From Rhizobium rosettiformans (GTDB lineage: Bacteria > Pseudomonadota > Alphaproteobacteria > Rhizobiales > Rhizobiaceae): a DNA stretch of 64,000 bases. Below the pieces are notes generated by a model. It saw only the letters and a program-made list of their open reading frames with translations. It did no database searches and was not told the origin of the DNA. Positions 18,679 through 28,420 of the stretch are shown in pieces (within the stretch, counting starts at the first letter, position 1; every line of letters begins with the position of its first letter). The stretch lies in assembly GCF_016806065.1 (NCBI RefSeq), contig NZ_CP032405.1:3314001-3378000 (forward strand). Direction: 5' to 3'. Made by a program: the position numbers and the translations under genes.

Positions 18679-20081
18679 GCACCCAGCCAGGTCTTGCAGT
18701 GTTCGAGTGCCCGTGCGGCGATCAGCTGTCGCTTCATGATCGTCTTGTCCTTGCCGCGGAAGCGCTTGACGCCCTCAGGCTTGATGATCGAACCGGGCTC
18801 AAGCTCGGGAAACAATCCGAAATTGATGTTCATCGGCTGGAACGAGCGCTTGCCCGGCTCCTCGTCGGAGACGATGTGTCCGCCGGTGATGTGATTGAGC
18901 AGCGAACCGAGGGCTGTCGTCGCCGGCGGAATGCTTGGTGTCTCGCCCTTGCGCTGCGCTGCTGCGAAACGGCCGGCGAGCAGGCCGATCGAGGCGCTTT
19001 CCACATACCCCTCGCAGCCTGTGATCTGGCCGGCAAAGCGCAGGCCCGGACGGGCCTTCAGCTGCAAGCTCTGGTCGAGCAGGGTCGGGGAGTGGATATA
19101 GGTGTTGCGGTGCAGGCCGCCGAGGCGGGCGAATTCGGCATTCTCCAGGCCCGGGATCATCCGGAAGATTTCCGCCTGGGCGCCGTAGCGCAGTTTCGTC
19201 TGGAAACCGACCATGTTGTAGAGCGTGCCCAGCGCATTATCCTGGCGCAGTTGCACGACGGCATAGGGCTTGACGGTCGGGTTGTGGGCATTGGTGAGGC
19301 CCATCGGCTTCATAGGCCCGTGGCGCAGTGTCTCGCGGCCGCGCTCGGCCATCACCTCGATCGGCAGGCAACCATCGAAATAGGGCGTGCCTTCCCATTC
19401 CTTGAAGCCGACGGCGTCGCCGGCAATCAGGGCGTCGACGAAGGCATTGTACTGGGCCTCATCAAGCGGGCAGTTGATATAGTCCTTGCCAGTGCCGCCG
19501 GGCCCGACCTTGTCGTAGCGCGACTGGAACCAGCAGATATCCATGTTGATGCTGTCGGTATGCACGATCGGTGCGATGGCATCGAAGAAGGCGAGCGCGT
19601 CCTTGCCTGTCCGTTCGCGGATGGCTTCGGCGAGCGCCGGCGAGGTGAGGGGGCCTGTGGCAATGATGGCGAGATCCCAGTCTTCCGGCGGCAGGCCGGT
19701 CACTTCCTCGCGGACGACCGTGATCAGCGGATGCCGCTGGATTTCGGCAGTGACAGCCTCGGAGAAGCCGTCGCGGTCGACCGCGAGTGCGCCACCGGCC
19801 GGGACCTGATGCCTGTCGGCGCAGGCCATGATCAACGAGCCGGCGAGCCGCATCTCGGCATGGATGACGCCGACAGCGTTCGACGTTGCGTCATCGGAGC
19901 GGAAGGAGTTGGAGCAGACCAGCTCGGCAAGGCCGTCGGTCTTGTGTGCATCCGTGCCGCGCACGCCGCGCATCTCGTGCAGAATGACCGGAACGCCGGA
20001 TTGCGCGACCTGCCAGGCGGCTTCAGAGCCTGCAAGACCGCCGCCGATGATATGAATGGGGGAGAAGGTGCTGTTCGTCAT
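18672..20081 (-). CDS. trmFO: Methylenetetrahydrofolate-tRNA-(uracil-5-)-methyltransferase TrmFO
   Basis: TrmFO makes 5-methyluridine at position 54 of tRNA using methylenetetrahydrofolate and FAD. The N-terminus shows the FAD-binding [16 protein letters not shown] motif, then the [11 protein letters not shown] motif with the family Cys, and later [16 protein letters not shown]. The ATG at 20081 gives 469 aa; a second ATG at 20093 would add four residues. It stands alone, convergent with the upstream hypothetical gene. Confidence 0.95.
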   Translation of the reverse strand: MTNSTFSPIHIIGGGLAGSEAAWQVAQSGVPVILHEMRGVRGTDAHKTDGLAELVCSNSFRSDDATSNAVGVIHAEMRLAGSLIMACADRHQVPAGGALAVDRDGFSEAVTAEIQRHPLITVVREEVTGLPPEDWDLAIIATGPLTSPALAEAIRERTGKDALAFFDAIAPIVHTDSINMDICWFQSRYDKVGPGGTGKDYINCPLDEAQYNAFVDALIAGDAVGFKEWEGTPYFDGCLPIEVMAERGRETLRHGPMKPMGLTNAHNPTVKPYAVVQLRQDNALGTLYNMVGFQTKLRYGAQAEIFRMIPGLENAEFARLGGLHRNTYIHSPTLLDQSLQLKARPGLRFAGQITGCEGYVESASIGLLAGRFAAAQRKGETPSIPPATTALGSLLNHITGGHIVSDEEPGKRSFQPMNINFGLFPELEPGSIIKPEGVKRFRGKDKTIMKRQLIAARALEHCKTWLGAA

Positions 20082-20172
20082 GGGCGGCTCCATATCACGC
20101 CTCGCGGCGCGAGGTCCATCATGTCTGGAGCCATGCAGCGGGCCGGGCGTTCAATTTGATGAAGCCGGAATC

Positions 20173-20198
20173 AAAAACGGCACCATGCGGTGCCGTTT
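20173..20198 (-). terminator. Terminator of the DUF1127 gene
   Basis: AAACGGCACC and GGTGCCGTTT pair perfectly around a 4-nt loop. On the minus strand the arm is followed by a T-run (complement of 20173-20177). Confidence 0.8.
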
Positions 20199-20223
20199 GA
20201 CAGGCTGCTTTGCGCAGGTCCGA

Positions 20224-20367
20224 TTAACGGAAAGAGCGCGAAGCGATGTTGCGGATCTCGTAGCGGGTGATGCCGATGTCGTTGAGGGTCTGCGAAGACA
20301 GGTTGCCCAGTTCGTTCATCGTGCGGCGGTAGCTGATCCAGTTCTTTGCAATGCGGATCGGGTTCAT
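20224..20367 (-). CDS. DUF1127 small protein
   Basis: This 47-aa protein has the DUF1127 pattern, a basic amphipathic helix with NWISYRRTMNELGNLSSQTLNDIGITRYEI. The ATG at 20367 follows a GAGGAAACG Shine-Dalgarno; the longer frame to 20415 is unsupported. Members of this family are arginine-rich small proteins linked to RNA turnover and phosphate or carbon metabolism in Agrobacterium and Rhodobacter. It has its own terminator and sits in a stretch of otherwise noncoding DNA. Confidence 0.85.
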   Translation of the reverse strand: MNPIRIAKNWISYRRTMNELGNLSSQTLNDIGITRYEIRNIASRSFR

Positions 20368-20572
20368 GGTCGTTTCCTCGTCGAATGTTCGCTGATCCTG
20401 CGGTCTTTCCCGCATCGGCGACTGACGTTCTTATACGCCCGTAAAACAATATTGTGCAGTGCAAATAATGTGCGACTGCTATGCATTTGTGCATGAGGTT
20501 GCCGTGATATGCGGCAGGGCGGGTAGGCTGGTGAAAAATGCGCCATAGGTTAACGGCTGTTGATCAATGCAG

Positions 20573-20596
20573 AAAAGCCCGCAATCGCGGGCTTTT
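20573..20596 (-). terminator. Terminator of tyrS
   Basis: AAAAGCCCGC / GCGGGCTTTT is a perfect 10-bp stem with an AATC loop, 30 bases past the tyrS stop, with a T-run on the minus strand. The remaining 20368-20572 DNA holds no gene; it includes the DUF1127 promoter region, rich in repeated TGTGCA-like words. Confidence 0.85.
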
Positions 20597-20626
20597 CGGG
20601 TGTCGTCAGTGTAAGTCTTTAGACGG

Positions 20627-21883
20627 TCAGACAGGCTTGATGAGAATGTGCTTCTTCTTGCCCAGCGAAAGCTTGATGACGCCATCCGCTGTGACCTCTG
20701 CAGTTCCCACAGACATGCGCTCATCAGAGACGCCGGCATCGTTGATTTTGACCGCACCACCCTGGACATGACGACGGGCTTCACCGTTCGAGGCAGCAAG
20801 GCCCGCCTTGACGATCAGTCCGAGCAAGCCGATCCCGGCTTCGAGTTCAGCAGACGCGACTTCTACAGTCGGCAGCGTATCGGCAAGCGCCCCTTCCTCG
20901 AAGGTCTTGCGGGCCGTCTCTGCAGCCTGCTCAGCGGCTTCCCGGCCATGCAGCAGCGTCGTCACTTCGGTGGCGAGGATCTTCTTGGCTTCGTTGATCT
21001 CCGAACCACCAAGCGCTGCCAGACGTGCGATTTCGTCCATCGGCAGGATGGTGAAGAGCTTGAGGAAGCGCACGACATCGGCATCCTCGGTGTTGCGCCA
21101 GTACTGCCAGAAGTCATAGACCGGCAGCAGATCGGCATTGAGCCAGACGGCACCCGAGGCCGACTTGCCCATCTTGGCGCCGGAGGAGGTGGTGAGCAGC
21201 GGTGCCGTCAGCGCATAGAGCTGCGGTGTGCCCATGCGGTGGCCGAGATCGATGCCGTTGATGATGTTGCCCCATTGGTCGGAGCCGCCCATCTGCAGCC
21301 GGCAGCCGTAGCGCTGGTTCAGCTCGACGTAGTCGTATGCCTGGAGGATCATGTAGTTGAATTCCAGGAAGGACAAGGACTGTTCGCGGTCAAGCCGCGT
21401 CTTGACGCTGTCGAAGGAGAGCATGCGGTTGACCGAGAAATGCCGACCGACATCGCGCAGGAATTCGAGGTAGTTGAGGCCGCGTAGCCACTCGGCATTA
21501 TTGACCATCAGGGCGCCGCCCTTCGGGCCCTTGTCATAGTCGAGGTAATGCGAGAAGCAGCGCTTGATCGAGGCGATATTCTCTTCGATCGTCTCGATGG
21601 TCATCAACTTGCGGGCTTCCTCCTTGAAGGAGGGGTCGCCGACCATGCCGGTACCGCCGCCCATCAGCGAGATCGGCTGGTGGCCAGTGGTTTGGAACCA
21701 GCGCAGCATCATGATCTGCATGAGGTGGCCGACATGCAAGCTGGATGCCGTCGGATCATAGCCGATATAGGCCGTCACGCTTTCCTTGGCGAGCAGATCG
21801 TCGAGCCCCGTTTCATCGGACATCTGATGAATGAAGCCGCGCTCGGAGAGGATGCGGAGGAAATCGGACTTGAACTTCGTCAT
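20627..21883 (-). CDS. tyrS: Tyrosyl-tRNA synthetase
   Basis: This class I synthetase has the HIGH signature as HVGH ([15 protein letters not shown]) and the KMSKS loop as KMGKS ([15 protein letters not shown]). A C-terminal S4 RNA-binding domain follows ([25 protein letters not shown]). It has 418 aa, the standard size. It stands alone between the DUF1127 gene and the divergent anmK. Confidence 0.97.
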   Translation of the reverse strand: MTKFKSDFLRILSERGFIHQMSDETGLDDLLAKESVTAYIGYDPTASSLHVGHLMQIMMLRWFQTTGHQPISLMGGGTGMVGDPSFKEEARKLMTIETIEENIASIKRCFSHYLDYDKGPKGGALMVNNAEWLRGLNYLEFLRDVGRHFSVNRMLSFDSVKTRLDREQSLSFLEFNYMILQAYDYVELNQRYGCRLQMGGSDQWGNIINGIDLGHRMGTPQLYALTAPLLTTSSGAKMGKSASGAVWLNADLLPVYDFWQYWRNTEDADVVRFLKLFTILPMDEIARLAALGGSEINEAKKILATEVTTLLHGREAAEQAAETARKTFEEGALADTLPTVEVASAELEAGIGLLGLIVKAGLAASNGEARRHVQGGAVKINDAGVSDERMSVGTAEVTADGVIKLSLGKKKHILIKPV

Positions 21884-22020
21884 GACGCTGTTGCTTTCGG
21901 TTCTCTGGTCTTTCGGTGGTAATCTTGGAAATCCGCGCGGGCTTTAGCATTGTTTTTTGAATTGTGCACCCGTCTCGGTCATGAATGTCCGGCGTGAACG
22001 GTAGCCGAATCGGGTGGCAA

Positions 22021-23157
22021 ATGGCGGAAATCAGGACGGCGATCGGGTTGATGAGCGGCACATCGATGGACGGCATCGATGTGGCGCTTGTCCGCACCGA
22101 TGGCGAGACGGTGGTCGAGCGCGGCCCCTTTCTCTCCGTGCCCTACGAACCGGCCTTTCGCGACCGGCTGAAGCGGGCGCTGGAAGATGCCAAGACGATC
22201 AGGCAACGCAACGAGCGGCCGGGTGATCTCTCACCTATGGAGAGGGACCTGACTCTACGTCATGCAGAAGCGGTCGCGCTTTTCCTGCGGCAGCAGCAGC
22301 TGAAGCCCGAGCAGATCGACCTCATCGGCTTCCATGGCCAGACGGTGCTGCACCGACCGGATGAGGCGCTCACCGTGCAGCTGGGCGACGGGCCGCTGCT
22401 GGCAGCCGAAACCGGCATCGACATTGTCTATGACATGCGCGCCAACGACATGGTCCATGGAGGGCAGGGCGCCCCGCTGGTGCCGGTCTATCACCAGGCT
22501 CTGGCGCACCAGATCCCGGCAGGTGACTGGCCGGTCTGTTTCGTCAATATCGGTGGCATTTCGAACCTCACCTTCCTCGACCGCGACGGCATAATCATCG
22601 GCTTCGACAGCGGACCGGGCAACACGCTGATCGATCAATGGGTCGAGGCCCATGCCGGCATCCCCTATGACGACGGCGGCCGCATCGCGTCGGAAGGTTC
22701 GGTCATTATGGCGCTCGCCGAGCGCTATCTGGACAATCCGTTTTTCACGGCTAGCAAGCGCCGGTCGCTGGACCGCAACGATTTTCGCCCGCCTGAGGGC
22801 CACGAGGCGGAGCTGTCCGATGGTGCGCGGACGCTGGCTTACATCTCGGCTGCGGCCGTCTTGAAGTCGGCCGGGCATCTGCCGGCTTTCCCGAAGACCT
22901 TCGTCATCTGTGGCGGGGGACGGCTGAACCGCACAATCATGGCCGATCTTGTGCGATTGGCCGCGGAGAGAGGAGCGGAGGTCATGAGCGCAGAACAGGC
23001 CGGCTTCGATGGCGACGCGATGGAAGCTGAGGCCTGGGCCTATCTGGCTGTACGATCGGCAAGCGGGCTGCCGCTTACCTTTCCGGGGACGACGGGTGTC
23101 GGTCAGCCGGTAAGTGGCGGAGTGCTCGTGGCGGCGTCCCGACAGCCGAGCAGCTGA
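22021..23157 (+). CDS. anmK: Anhydro-N-acetylmuramic acid kinase
   Basis: AnmK opens and phosphorylates 1,6-anhydro-MurNAc released by cell-wall recycling, so it acts in the same pathway as NagZ at the left of the window. The N-terminus [20 protein letters not shown] is the family ATP-binding signature, with [10 protein letters not shown] and [12 protein letters not shown] segments further on. The ATG at 22021 gives 378 aa, close to the usual 370; an ATG at 21985 adds 12 residues. It ends three bases before the stop of the convergent patatin gene. Confidence 0.95.
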   Translation: MAEIRTAIGLMSGTSMDGIDVALVRTDGETVVERGPFLSVPYEPAFRDRLKRALEDAKTIRQRNERPGDLSPMERDLTLRHAEAVALFLRQQQLKPEQIDLIGFHGQTVLHRPDEALTVQLGDGPLLAAETGIDIVYDMRANDMVHGGQGAPLVPVYHQALAHQIPAGDWPVCFVNIGGISNLTFLDRDGIIIGFDSGPGNTLIDQWVEAHAGIPYDDGGRIASEGSVIMALAERYLDNPFFTASKRRSLDRNDFRPPEGHEAELSDGARTLAYISAAAVLKSAGHLPAFPKTFVICGGGRLNRTIMADLVRLAAERGAEVMSAEQAGFDGDAMEAEAWAYLAVRSASGLPLTFPGTTGVGQPVSGGVLVAASRQPSS

Positions 23158-23160
23158 CTT

Positions 23161-24027
23161 TCACTTGACGGGGTCTGCAGCCGGTCCCTTTTGAGCAAAG
23201 GCGAGCCCATCCCGCAAACCCACTTCATAGGCATGGCGGATGCCGGCTGCGTCGCCGACAGAGAACTTGTTGACCGGGATGTCCTCGCTCGGGCCGACGA
23301 CGATGCGATTGGCGACCGCCGGCGGCGTGCGGCCAAAACGAGTGGAGAGCAGCAGCGTCTTCCAGCCCTTCGCTTCGACCTCGCTCAGCTTCATCAGCGG
23401 CGGATTGTCGACGAGCCCGCCATCGAGATAGGCGCGGCCGCGGACCCGTCCGACCGGCATGAAGGGTGGGACCGAGGAGGTCGCCATCAGTGCATCGACC
23501 AGCTCACCGGGATAGTCGACATTGTGTGTGGAGAACCAGGTCGGACGCAATTTCATGCGAAGCCCTGCCTTCGAATGGGTGCCATCGGTCAACAGCTTTT
23601 CGATTTGGTAGGCGCCGATCGAGCCCAGCGCCCCGAGCGTGCCCGGCATCCAGTCCGGAACGCCTGAGAGCTGGATCAACATCGGCGGCGCAGCCTTCAA
23701 GGTGGCGAGTTCTGCCTCGCCGAATTCGCTGGCGAGCAATTGTCGAAACAGAGCACCGACGACCAGCGGCGATTGCCGCCGCCTCAGCGCCCGCCAGTCG
23801 ATGCCACGATGCCCCTTTTCGGCGAATGCGAAGGCGGATTCGCGCACCCGATCGCCGACACCGGCAAGAAACATCGCGCCGTGATAGGCCCCGGCAGAAA
23901 CGGACACATAGAAGCGCGGATTGAGTGGCTGATGCTGACTGAAGGCCTTCAAGAAGCCGCTCTGCCAGTAGCAACGGTTTCCGCCACCTGCGAGGCCGAC
24001 GGCGTCAAATGTCATGGGTGAGGTCAT
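23161..24027 (-). CDS. Patatin-like phospholipase
   Basis: This is a Ser-Asp dyad acyl hydrolase. An N-terminal oxyanion glycine loop (GLAGGGNRCYW), the nucleophile Ser44 in VSAGA (the first Gly of GxSxG is Ser), and the catalytic Asp in YLDGGLVDNPP are all present. The 288-aa protein has no signal peptide, so it is probably cytoplasmic. Bacterial patatins act on phospholipids or triglycerides, but the substrate here is unknown. Confidence 0.88.
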   Translation of the reverse strand: MTSPMTFDAVGLAGGGNRCYWQSGFLKAFSQHQPLNPRFYVSVSAGAYHGAMFLAGVGDRVRESAFAFAEKGHRGIDWRALRRRQSPLVVGALFRQLLASEFGEAELATLKAAPPMLIQLSGVPDWMPGTLGALGSIGAYQIEKLLTDGTHSKAGLRMKLRPTWFSTHNVDYPGELVDALMATSSVPPFMPVGRVRGRAYLDGGLVDNPPLMKLSEVEAKGWKTLLLSTRFGRTPPAVANRIVVGPSEDIPVNKFSVGDAAGIRHAYEVGLRDGLAFAQKGPAADPVK

Positions 24028-24061
24028 TCAAAGCATCACAGTCTGTAATCGAACACGACGG

Positions 24062-24271
24062 TCAGTCGCGACGAAGCAAGGCGAGGGCTTCCGCCTCTCT
24101 TCCCCTGCCGCGGGCGGCCATCTCCTCGAACAAGCGGTAAGCTTCGTGTTGCTCCACCATTTCCGCTGCCATTTCTGATACCAGGCGTTCAGGAGAGACA
24201 CCCTTTTCCGCCGCGATCAGATCCACCTTTTCGTGAACCTCTGAACTCAGCTCAACGGTTAAAGCGTTCAT
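24062..24271 (-). CDS. Putative antitoxin of the adjacent PIN toxin
   Basis: A 69-aa protein (MNALTVELSSEVHEKVDLIA..) resembles ribbon-helix-helix-type antitoxins, with an N-terminal beta-strand then helix, and an acidic/helical C-terminus. The ATG at 24271 is fixed by a GGAGG seven bases upstream. Its start lies inside the 3' end of the PIN gene (20-base overlap), so it is translated from the same mRNA, second in order. Confidence 0.7.
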   Translation of the reverse strand: MNALTVELSSEVHEKVDLIAAEKGVSPERLVSEMAAEMVEQHEAYRLFEEMAARGRGREAEALALLRRD

Positions 24272-24692
24272 GTTCAAGCCTCCGAACGGTCGCTGCTGGT
24301 GTCTCGATCTTGATATGCGGAAACCTGAGCTCCGCCTTTTCGAAATCTCGGATGTTCGACGTAACGAGTATATGCGCGTTGGCCGAGATTGCCAATTCGA
24401 TCAAGTGATTGTCGGCTTCATCGACGAGATTGGGCCGCCATTTGAAATGCGCCGTGCGCCAGTGGCAGCGAGAAACGAAAATTTCCAGCAATGCTAAACG
24501 TTCATTGGCGGACAATCGTGCCTGAACAAAAGGCTCGGTCCTGGAGAGAACGTCCCGGTACTCGAGTAGCAATGGACCGGACAGGAAAGGGACAAGGCGT
24601 CCGTCCAGGCACGCCTCGATCACTTTCGAGGCTGGGCCGCGGCCGATACAAGCGCTGACGAGAACGTTTGTATCGGCCACGATCCGGATCAT
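24252..24692 (-). CDS. PIN-domain protein, putative toxin of a toxin-antitoxin pair
   Basis: The 146-aa protein begins with IVADTNVLVSACIG, the PIN motif with the first metal-binding Asp, followed by a conserved Glu in LLEYRDVL and the acidic pair in DEADNHLIELAISANAHILVTSNIRDF. It belongs to the group of PIN-family toxins (COG1569-like) that are ribonucleases. The toxin gene comes first and the antitoxin second, the reverse of the canonical order. It starts directly after the stop of the alpha/beta hydrolase gene (1-base gap), so all three could be one transcript. Confidence 0.8.
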   Translation of the reverse strand: MIRIVADTNVLVSACIGRGPASKVIEACLDGRLVPFLSGPLLLEYRDVLSRTEPFVQARLSANERLALLEIFVSRCHWRTAHFKWRPNLVDEADNHLIELAISANAHILVTSNIRDFEKAELRFPHIKIETPAATVRRLEHERFNR

Positions 24693-24693
24693 C

Positions 24694-25371
24694 TTACCGG
24701 ATCCGCTTGGCGGCCGGTTCGGGGACTAGTTCGCCATCGAGGCGACGGTCGAGATAGTCTTCGCATTCGCCCATCAGCGTTTCCACCTGGCCGTTGAAGA
24801 AGTGGTTGGCGCCCGGCACCGTCTTGTGGGTGATCAGGATACCCTTCTGGGTCTTCAGCTTGTCGACGAGGCCAAGCACATCCTTTTCAGGGGCCACCTT
24901 GTCGCTGTCGCCATTGATGATCAGGCCTGATGACGGGCAGGGGGCGAGGAAGGAGAAGTCGTAGATGTTCGGCTGCGGCGCGATCGACATGAAACCTTCG
25001 ATCTCGGGGCGACGCATCAGGAGCTGCATGCCGATCCAGGAGCCGAAGGAATAACCGGCAACCCAGCAGCTCTTCGAATCCGGATGCAGGCTCTGCACCC
25101 AGTCGAGGGCCGACGCTGCATCCGACAACTCGCCCGCGCCATGGTCGAATTCACCCTGGCTGCGGCCGATGCCGCGGAAGTTGAAGCGAAGCGTGGTGAA
25201 GCCGCGCTTCTGGAACATGTAGAATAGCTGGTAGACGATCTGGTTGTTCATCGTTCCGCCGAATTGCGGATGCGGATGAAGGATGATCGCAATCGGTGCG
25301 CTCTTTTCCTTGGAGGGTTGATAACGGCCTTCGAGACGACCCGCGGGGCCGTTGAAAATCACTTCGGGCAT
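24694..25371 (-). CDS. Alpha/beta hydrolase (dienelactone-hydrolase-like)
   Basis: The 225-aa protein contains IILHPHPQFGGTMNNQIV, FNFRGIGRSQG, the nucleophile elbow GYSFGS with Ser, an Asp in INGDSDKVAP and a C-terminal His in PGANHFF, a complete Ser-Asp-His triad. It matches the conserved bacterial family annotated as alpha/beta hydrolase with no defined substrate. The ATG at 25371 (MPEVIF) is preferred; the frame extends to 25413. It is divergent from sufS2. Confidence 0.86.
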   Translation of the reverse strand: MPEVIFNGPAGRLEGRYQPSKEKSAPIAIILHPHPQFGGTMNNQIVYQLFYMFQKRGFTTLRFNFRGIGRSQGEFDHGAGELSDAASALDWVQSLHPDSKSCWVAGYSFGSWIGMQLLMRRPEIEGFMSIAPQPNIYDFSFLAPCPSSGLIINGDSDKVAPEKDVLGLVDKLKTQKGILITHKTVPGANHFFNGQVETLMGECEDYLDRRLDGELVPEPAAKRIR

Positions 25372-25418
25372 TAGGTTCCGGTCCCTGACATTTTTGCGGT
25401 TCGTCAACACCAAATTAG

Positions 25419-25448
25419 AAAGCTGACTTGACGGCGTCAGTCAGCTTT
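25419..25448. promoter_or_regulatory. Nested palindrome with RirA-type IRO-box candidate
   Basis: AAAGCTGAC and GTCAGCTTT flank TTGACGGCGTCA, itself palindromic (TGACG-G-CGTCA). Inside it, TGA (25424-25426), ten bases, then TCA (25437-25439) matches the RirA iron-responsive operator layout TGA-N9-X-TCA, although the base before TCA is G rather than A, C or T. The site covers the -35 element of the suf promoter. Confidence 0.55.
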
Positions 25449-25456
25449 TCTAGAAC
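25428..25456 (+). promoter_or_regulatory. Predicted suf operon promoter
   Basis: TTGACG, a 17-base spacer and TAGAAC (25451-25456) fit a housekeeping promoter. The start point would fall near 25463, about 114 bases before sufS2. It is flanked by iron-operator candidates on both sides. Confidence 0.5.
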
Positions 25457-25458
25457 GA

Positions 25459-25479
25459 AGTTTAGAACCGTTCGAAACT
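25459..25479. promoter_or_regulatory. Irr-type iron control element (ICE) candidate
   Basis: TTTAGAACCGTTCGAAA (25461-25477) with flanking AG/CT forms an inverted repeat in which 9 of 10 base pairs match. It fits the rhizobial Irr-binding pattern TTTAGAA-N3-TTCTAAA with one deviation. It lies over the predicted suf transcription start. Confidence 0.65.
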
Positions 25480-25576
25480 GGATGGCGTCGCATCCGGGGT
25501 GAAGGTGTCATAAGGCAAGCCCGGCGGAAATTTCAAGGAAAATGCGCCGCCATGAGTATGGGAGTCTGAAGCAAGG

Positions 25577-26743
25577 ATGGCCGCTGCGCGCATCTATCTC
25601 GACTGGAACGCCACCGCACCCCTAATGGGCGCGGCGCGCGAGGCCATGCTCGATGCGCTTTCAATGCCCGGCAATCCGTCTTCCGTTCATGCCGAGGGGC
25701 GCGCAGCCCGCGCCTCGATCGAAAAGGCAAGGCGCGAGGTGGCAAACCTCGTCGATGCCGAACCGGCGCATGTGACCTTCACCGCGAGTGCGACCGAAGC
25801 CGCCAATCACGTATTGTCGCCCGTCTATCGCATGGGTAAGTCCCGTGTGGCGCTCGGGCGTCTTTATGTTTCCGCTATTGAGCACCCCGCAGTGAGGGCC
25901 GGCGGCCGGTTTTCCGCAGATCAGGTGACGGAGGTTCCGGTGACCCGTTCGGGCATACTGGATGTCGATGCGCTGGCCGCTCAACTCGCTTCGCATGATG
26001 TGGCAGACGGTCTGCCATTGGTCGCCGTCATGCTCGTAAACAACGAAACAGGTATCATCCAGCCAATCCGGGAGATCTCCGCCACCGTAAAGAAGTTTGG
26101 CGGATTGCTGGTGGTCGACGCCGTGCAGGCGGCAGGCCGCATGCCGCTGTCGATCGCCGATCTCGGCGCCGACTTCCTGATCCTCTCTGCCCACAAGCTG
26201 GGCGGTCCCAAGGGCGTCGGTGCACTGGTGTCGCGTGGCGAGACCTTGATGCCGGAACCTCTGGTGCGTGGTGGTGGCCAGGAGAAGGGGCATCGCGCCG
26301 GGACGGAAAATCTCGCGGCGATCGCCGGCTTCGGGGCTGCCGCCTCGCGGATGTCGAAGGATCTGGTCGAGCGCAACGCGGCAATTGCAGCGTTACGCGA
26401 CAGGGCCGAAGCCGGCATGCTGGCTGCGGCACCGGAGACTGTCATATACAGCCGGGGCGAAGCGCGGGTAGGCAACACCAGCTTTTTCCATCTGCCGGGG
26501 CTGAAGGCTGAAACCGGTCAGATCGCCTTCGATCTGGAAGGTGTCGCATTGTCGGCGGGTGCGGCCTGCTCGTCCGGCAAGGTGGGCGCCAGCCACGTTT
26601 TGACCGCGATGGGCGAGGACGCCGCAACCGGAGCGCTGCGCCTGTCGATCGGCCCGACGACAACGGAAACGGACATCGATCGCTTCGTTGCGACCTTTGA
26701 GAAGATTGCCGCCCGGCGAAATCCGGCTGGCCAAGCCGCATAA
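25577..26743 (+). CDS. sufS2: Cysteine desulfurase (IscS/NifS class), first gene of the suf operon
   Basis: This PLP enzyme converts cysteine to alanine and supplies sulfur for Fe-S clusters. It belongs to group I: YLDWNATAPL N-terminus, the PLP Lys in SAHKLGGPKG, and the active-site Cys in AACSSGKVG. The 388-aa length fits. In Agrobacterium the orthologous gene opens the operon sufS2BCDS1XA, which gives the name used here. A second, group II desulfurase (sufS) lies later in the operon. The ATG at 25577 follows an AAGCAAGG-like ribosome-binding site. Confidence 0.9.
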   Translation: MAAARIYLDWNATAPLMGAAREAMLDALSMPGNPSSVHAEGRAARASIEKARREVANLVDAEPAHVTFTASATEAANHVLSPVYRMGKSRVALGRLYVSAIEHPAVRAGGRFSADQVTEVPVTRSGILDVDALAAQLASHDVADGLPLVAVMLVNNETGIIQPIREISATVKKFGGLLVVDAVQAAGRMPLSIADLGADFLILSAHKLGGPKGVGALVSRGETLMPEPLVRGGGQEKGHRAGTENLAAIAGFGAAASRMSKDLVERNAAIAALRDRAEAGMLAAAPETVIYSRGEARVGNTSFFHLPGLKAETGQIAFDLEGVALSAGAACSSGKVGASHVLTAMGEDAATGALRLSIGPTTTETDIDRFVATFEKIAARRNPAGQAA

Positions 26744-26882
26744 GCGGCGAAAAACCGGCCCGATCCTCGTTTTTCCCTTGCCAAGAGGGTGAAATGGTGG
26801 CTCGGGAACCTTAGATATGGCGGGTCACCGCCCAACGTTAACAAGCTGTCGGAATTTGGCCCGGCAAGATTGGAGAACGACC

Positions 26883-28352
26883 ATGGCTGCTGTGCAGGAA
26901 ACGATCGATCAGGTTCGCCAGATCGATGTGGATCAGTACAAGTATGGTTTTGAAACCACCATCGAAGTCGACAAGGCCCCAAAAGGCCTGTCGGAAGACA
27001 TCGTTCGCTTCATCTCGGCAAAGAAGAACGAGCCGGAATGGATGCTGGAATGGCGACTAGACGCCTATCGCCGTTGGCTGACGATGGTCGAGCCCACCTG
27101 GGCGCGCGTCGATTATCCGAAGATCGACTTCAACGACATCTACTATTATGCCGCGCCGAAGACGGCTGCCGGCCCGAAGTCGCTCGACGAAGTCGATCCC
27201 GAACTTCTGAAGGTCTATGAGAAGCTCGGCATTCCCTTGAAAGAGCAGGAAATGCTGGCAGGCGTCCAGACCTCGAAGATCGCCGTCGATGCTGTTTTCG
27301 ATTCGGTCTCGGTTGTCACGACCTTCAAGGCCGAACTGATGAAGGCCGGCGTGATCTTCATGTCGATCTCGGAAGCCATCCGCGAATATCCGGATCTGGT
27401 GAAGAAATATCTCGGATCGGTCGTACCGGTCACGGACAACTATTATGCGACGCTGAACTGCGCCGTCTTCACCGACGGCTCCTTCGTCTACATTCCGAAG
27501 GGCGTCCGCTGCCCGATGGAACTGTCGACCTATTTCCGCATCAACGAGAAGAACACCGGCCAATTCGAGCGCACGCTGATCATCGCCGAGGAAGGAGCCT
27601 ACGTCTCCTATCTCGAAGGCTGCACGGCACCCCAGCGCGACGAAAACCAACTGCATGCAGCCGTGGTCGAACTCGTGGCGCTCGATGATGCCGAGATCAA
27701 GTATTCGACCGTCCAGAACTGGTATCCCGGCGACAAGGACGGCAAGGGCGGCATCTACAACTTCGTCACCAAGCGTGGCGATTGCCGTGGCGATCGTTCG
27801 AAGATCTCCTGGACCCAGGTCGAAACCGGTTCGGCCATCACCTGGAAATATCCGTCCTGCATTCTGCGCGGCGACGACAGCCAGGGCGAGTTCTACTCGA
27901 TCGCCGTGTCGAACGGCCATCAGCAGGTCGACAGCGGCACGAAGATGATCCATCTCGGCAAGAACACCAAGAGCCGGATCATCTCCAAGGGCATTTCGGC
28001 CGGTGTGTCGCAGAACACCTATCGCGGCCAGGTCTCGATGCACCGCAAGGCGGAAAACGCCCGCAACTTCACCAACTGCGATTCGCTTCTGATCGGTGAC
28101 ACCTGCGGCGCGCATACCGTGCCCTATATCGAGGTGAAGAACTCGACGGCCAAGGTGGAGCACGAGGCGACGACCTCGAAGATCTCCGAGGACCAGAAGT
28201 TCTACGCCATGCAGCGCGGCATCCCGGAAGAAGAGGCGATCGCTTTGATCGTCAACGGCTTCGTCCGCGACGTCATCCAGCAGCTCCCGATGGAATTCGC
28301 GGTCGAGGCGCAGAAGCTGATCAACATCTCGCTCGAGGGTTCGGTCGGCTAA
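26883..28352 (+). CDS. sufB: Fe-S cluster assembly scaffold subunit SufB
   Basis: SufB is the scaffold core of the SufBCD complex that builds Fe-S clusters. The ATG at 26883 ([10 protein letters not shown]) follows GGAGAACGACC; 489 aa. Family segments include [49 protein letters not shown] and [21 protein letters not shown], with the sulfur-accepting Cys region. The 139-base gap after sufS2 has no terminator; a second promoter there cannot be excluded. Confidence 0.97.
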   Translation: MAAVQETIDQVRQIDVDQYKYGFETTIEVDKAPKGLSEDIVRFISAKKNEPEWMLEWRLDAYRRWLTMVEPTWARVDYPKIDFNDIYYYAAPKTAAGPKSLDEVDPELLKVYEKLGIPLKEQEMLAGVQTSKIAVDAVFDSVSVVTTFKAELMKAGVIFMSISEAIREYPDLVKKYLGSVVPVTDNYYATLNCAVFTDGSFVYIPKGVRCPMELSTYFRINEKNTGQFERTLIIAEEGAYVSYLEGCTAPQRDENQLHAAVVELVALDDAEIKYSTVQNWYPGDKDGKGGIYNFVTKRGDCRGDRSKISWTQVETGSAITWKYPSCILRGDDSQGEFYSIAVSNGHQQVDSGTKMIHLGKNTKSRIISKGISAGVSQNTYRGQVSMHRKAENARNFTNCDSLLIGDTCGAHTVPYIEVKNSTAKVEHEATTSKISEDQKFYAMQRGIPEEEAIALIVNGFVRDVIQQLPMEFAVEAQKLINISLEGSVG

Positions 28353-28420
28353 GGTCGACCACCCGCTCAGTCATTTCTCTGCGCTTCGCGCGTTACCCAT
28401 TCGTCCGAAAGGATTTGTCT

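Noticed and set aside
27057..28163. 368-codon open frame antisense to sufB
   Set aside because: sufB is certain; the antisense frame shows no family signature.
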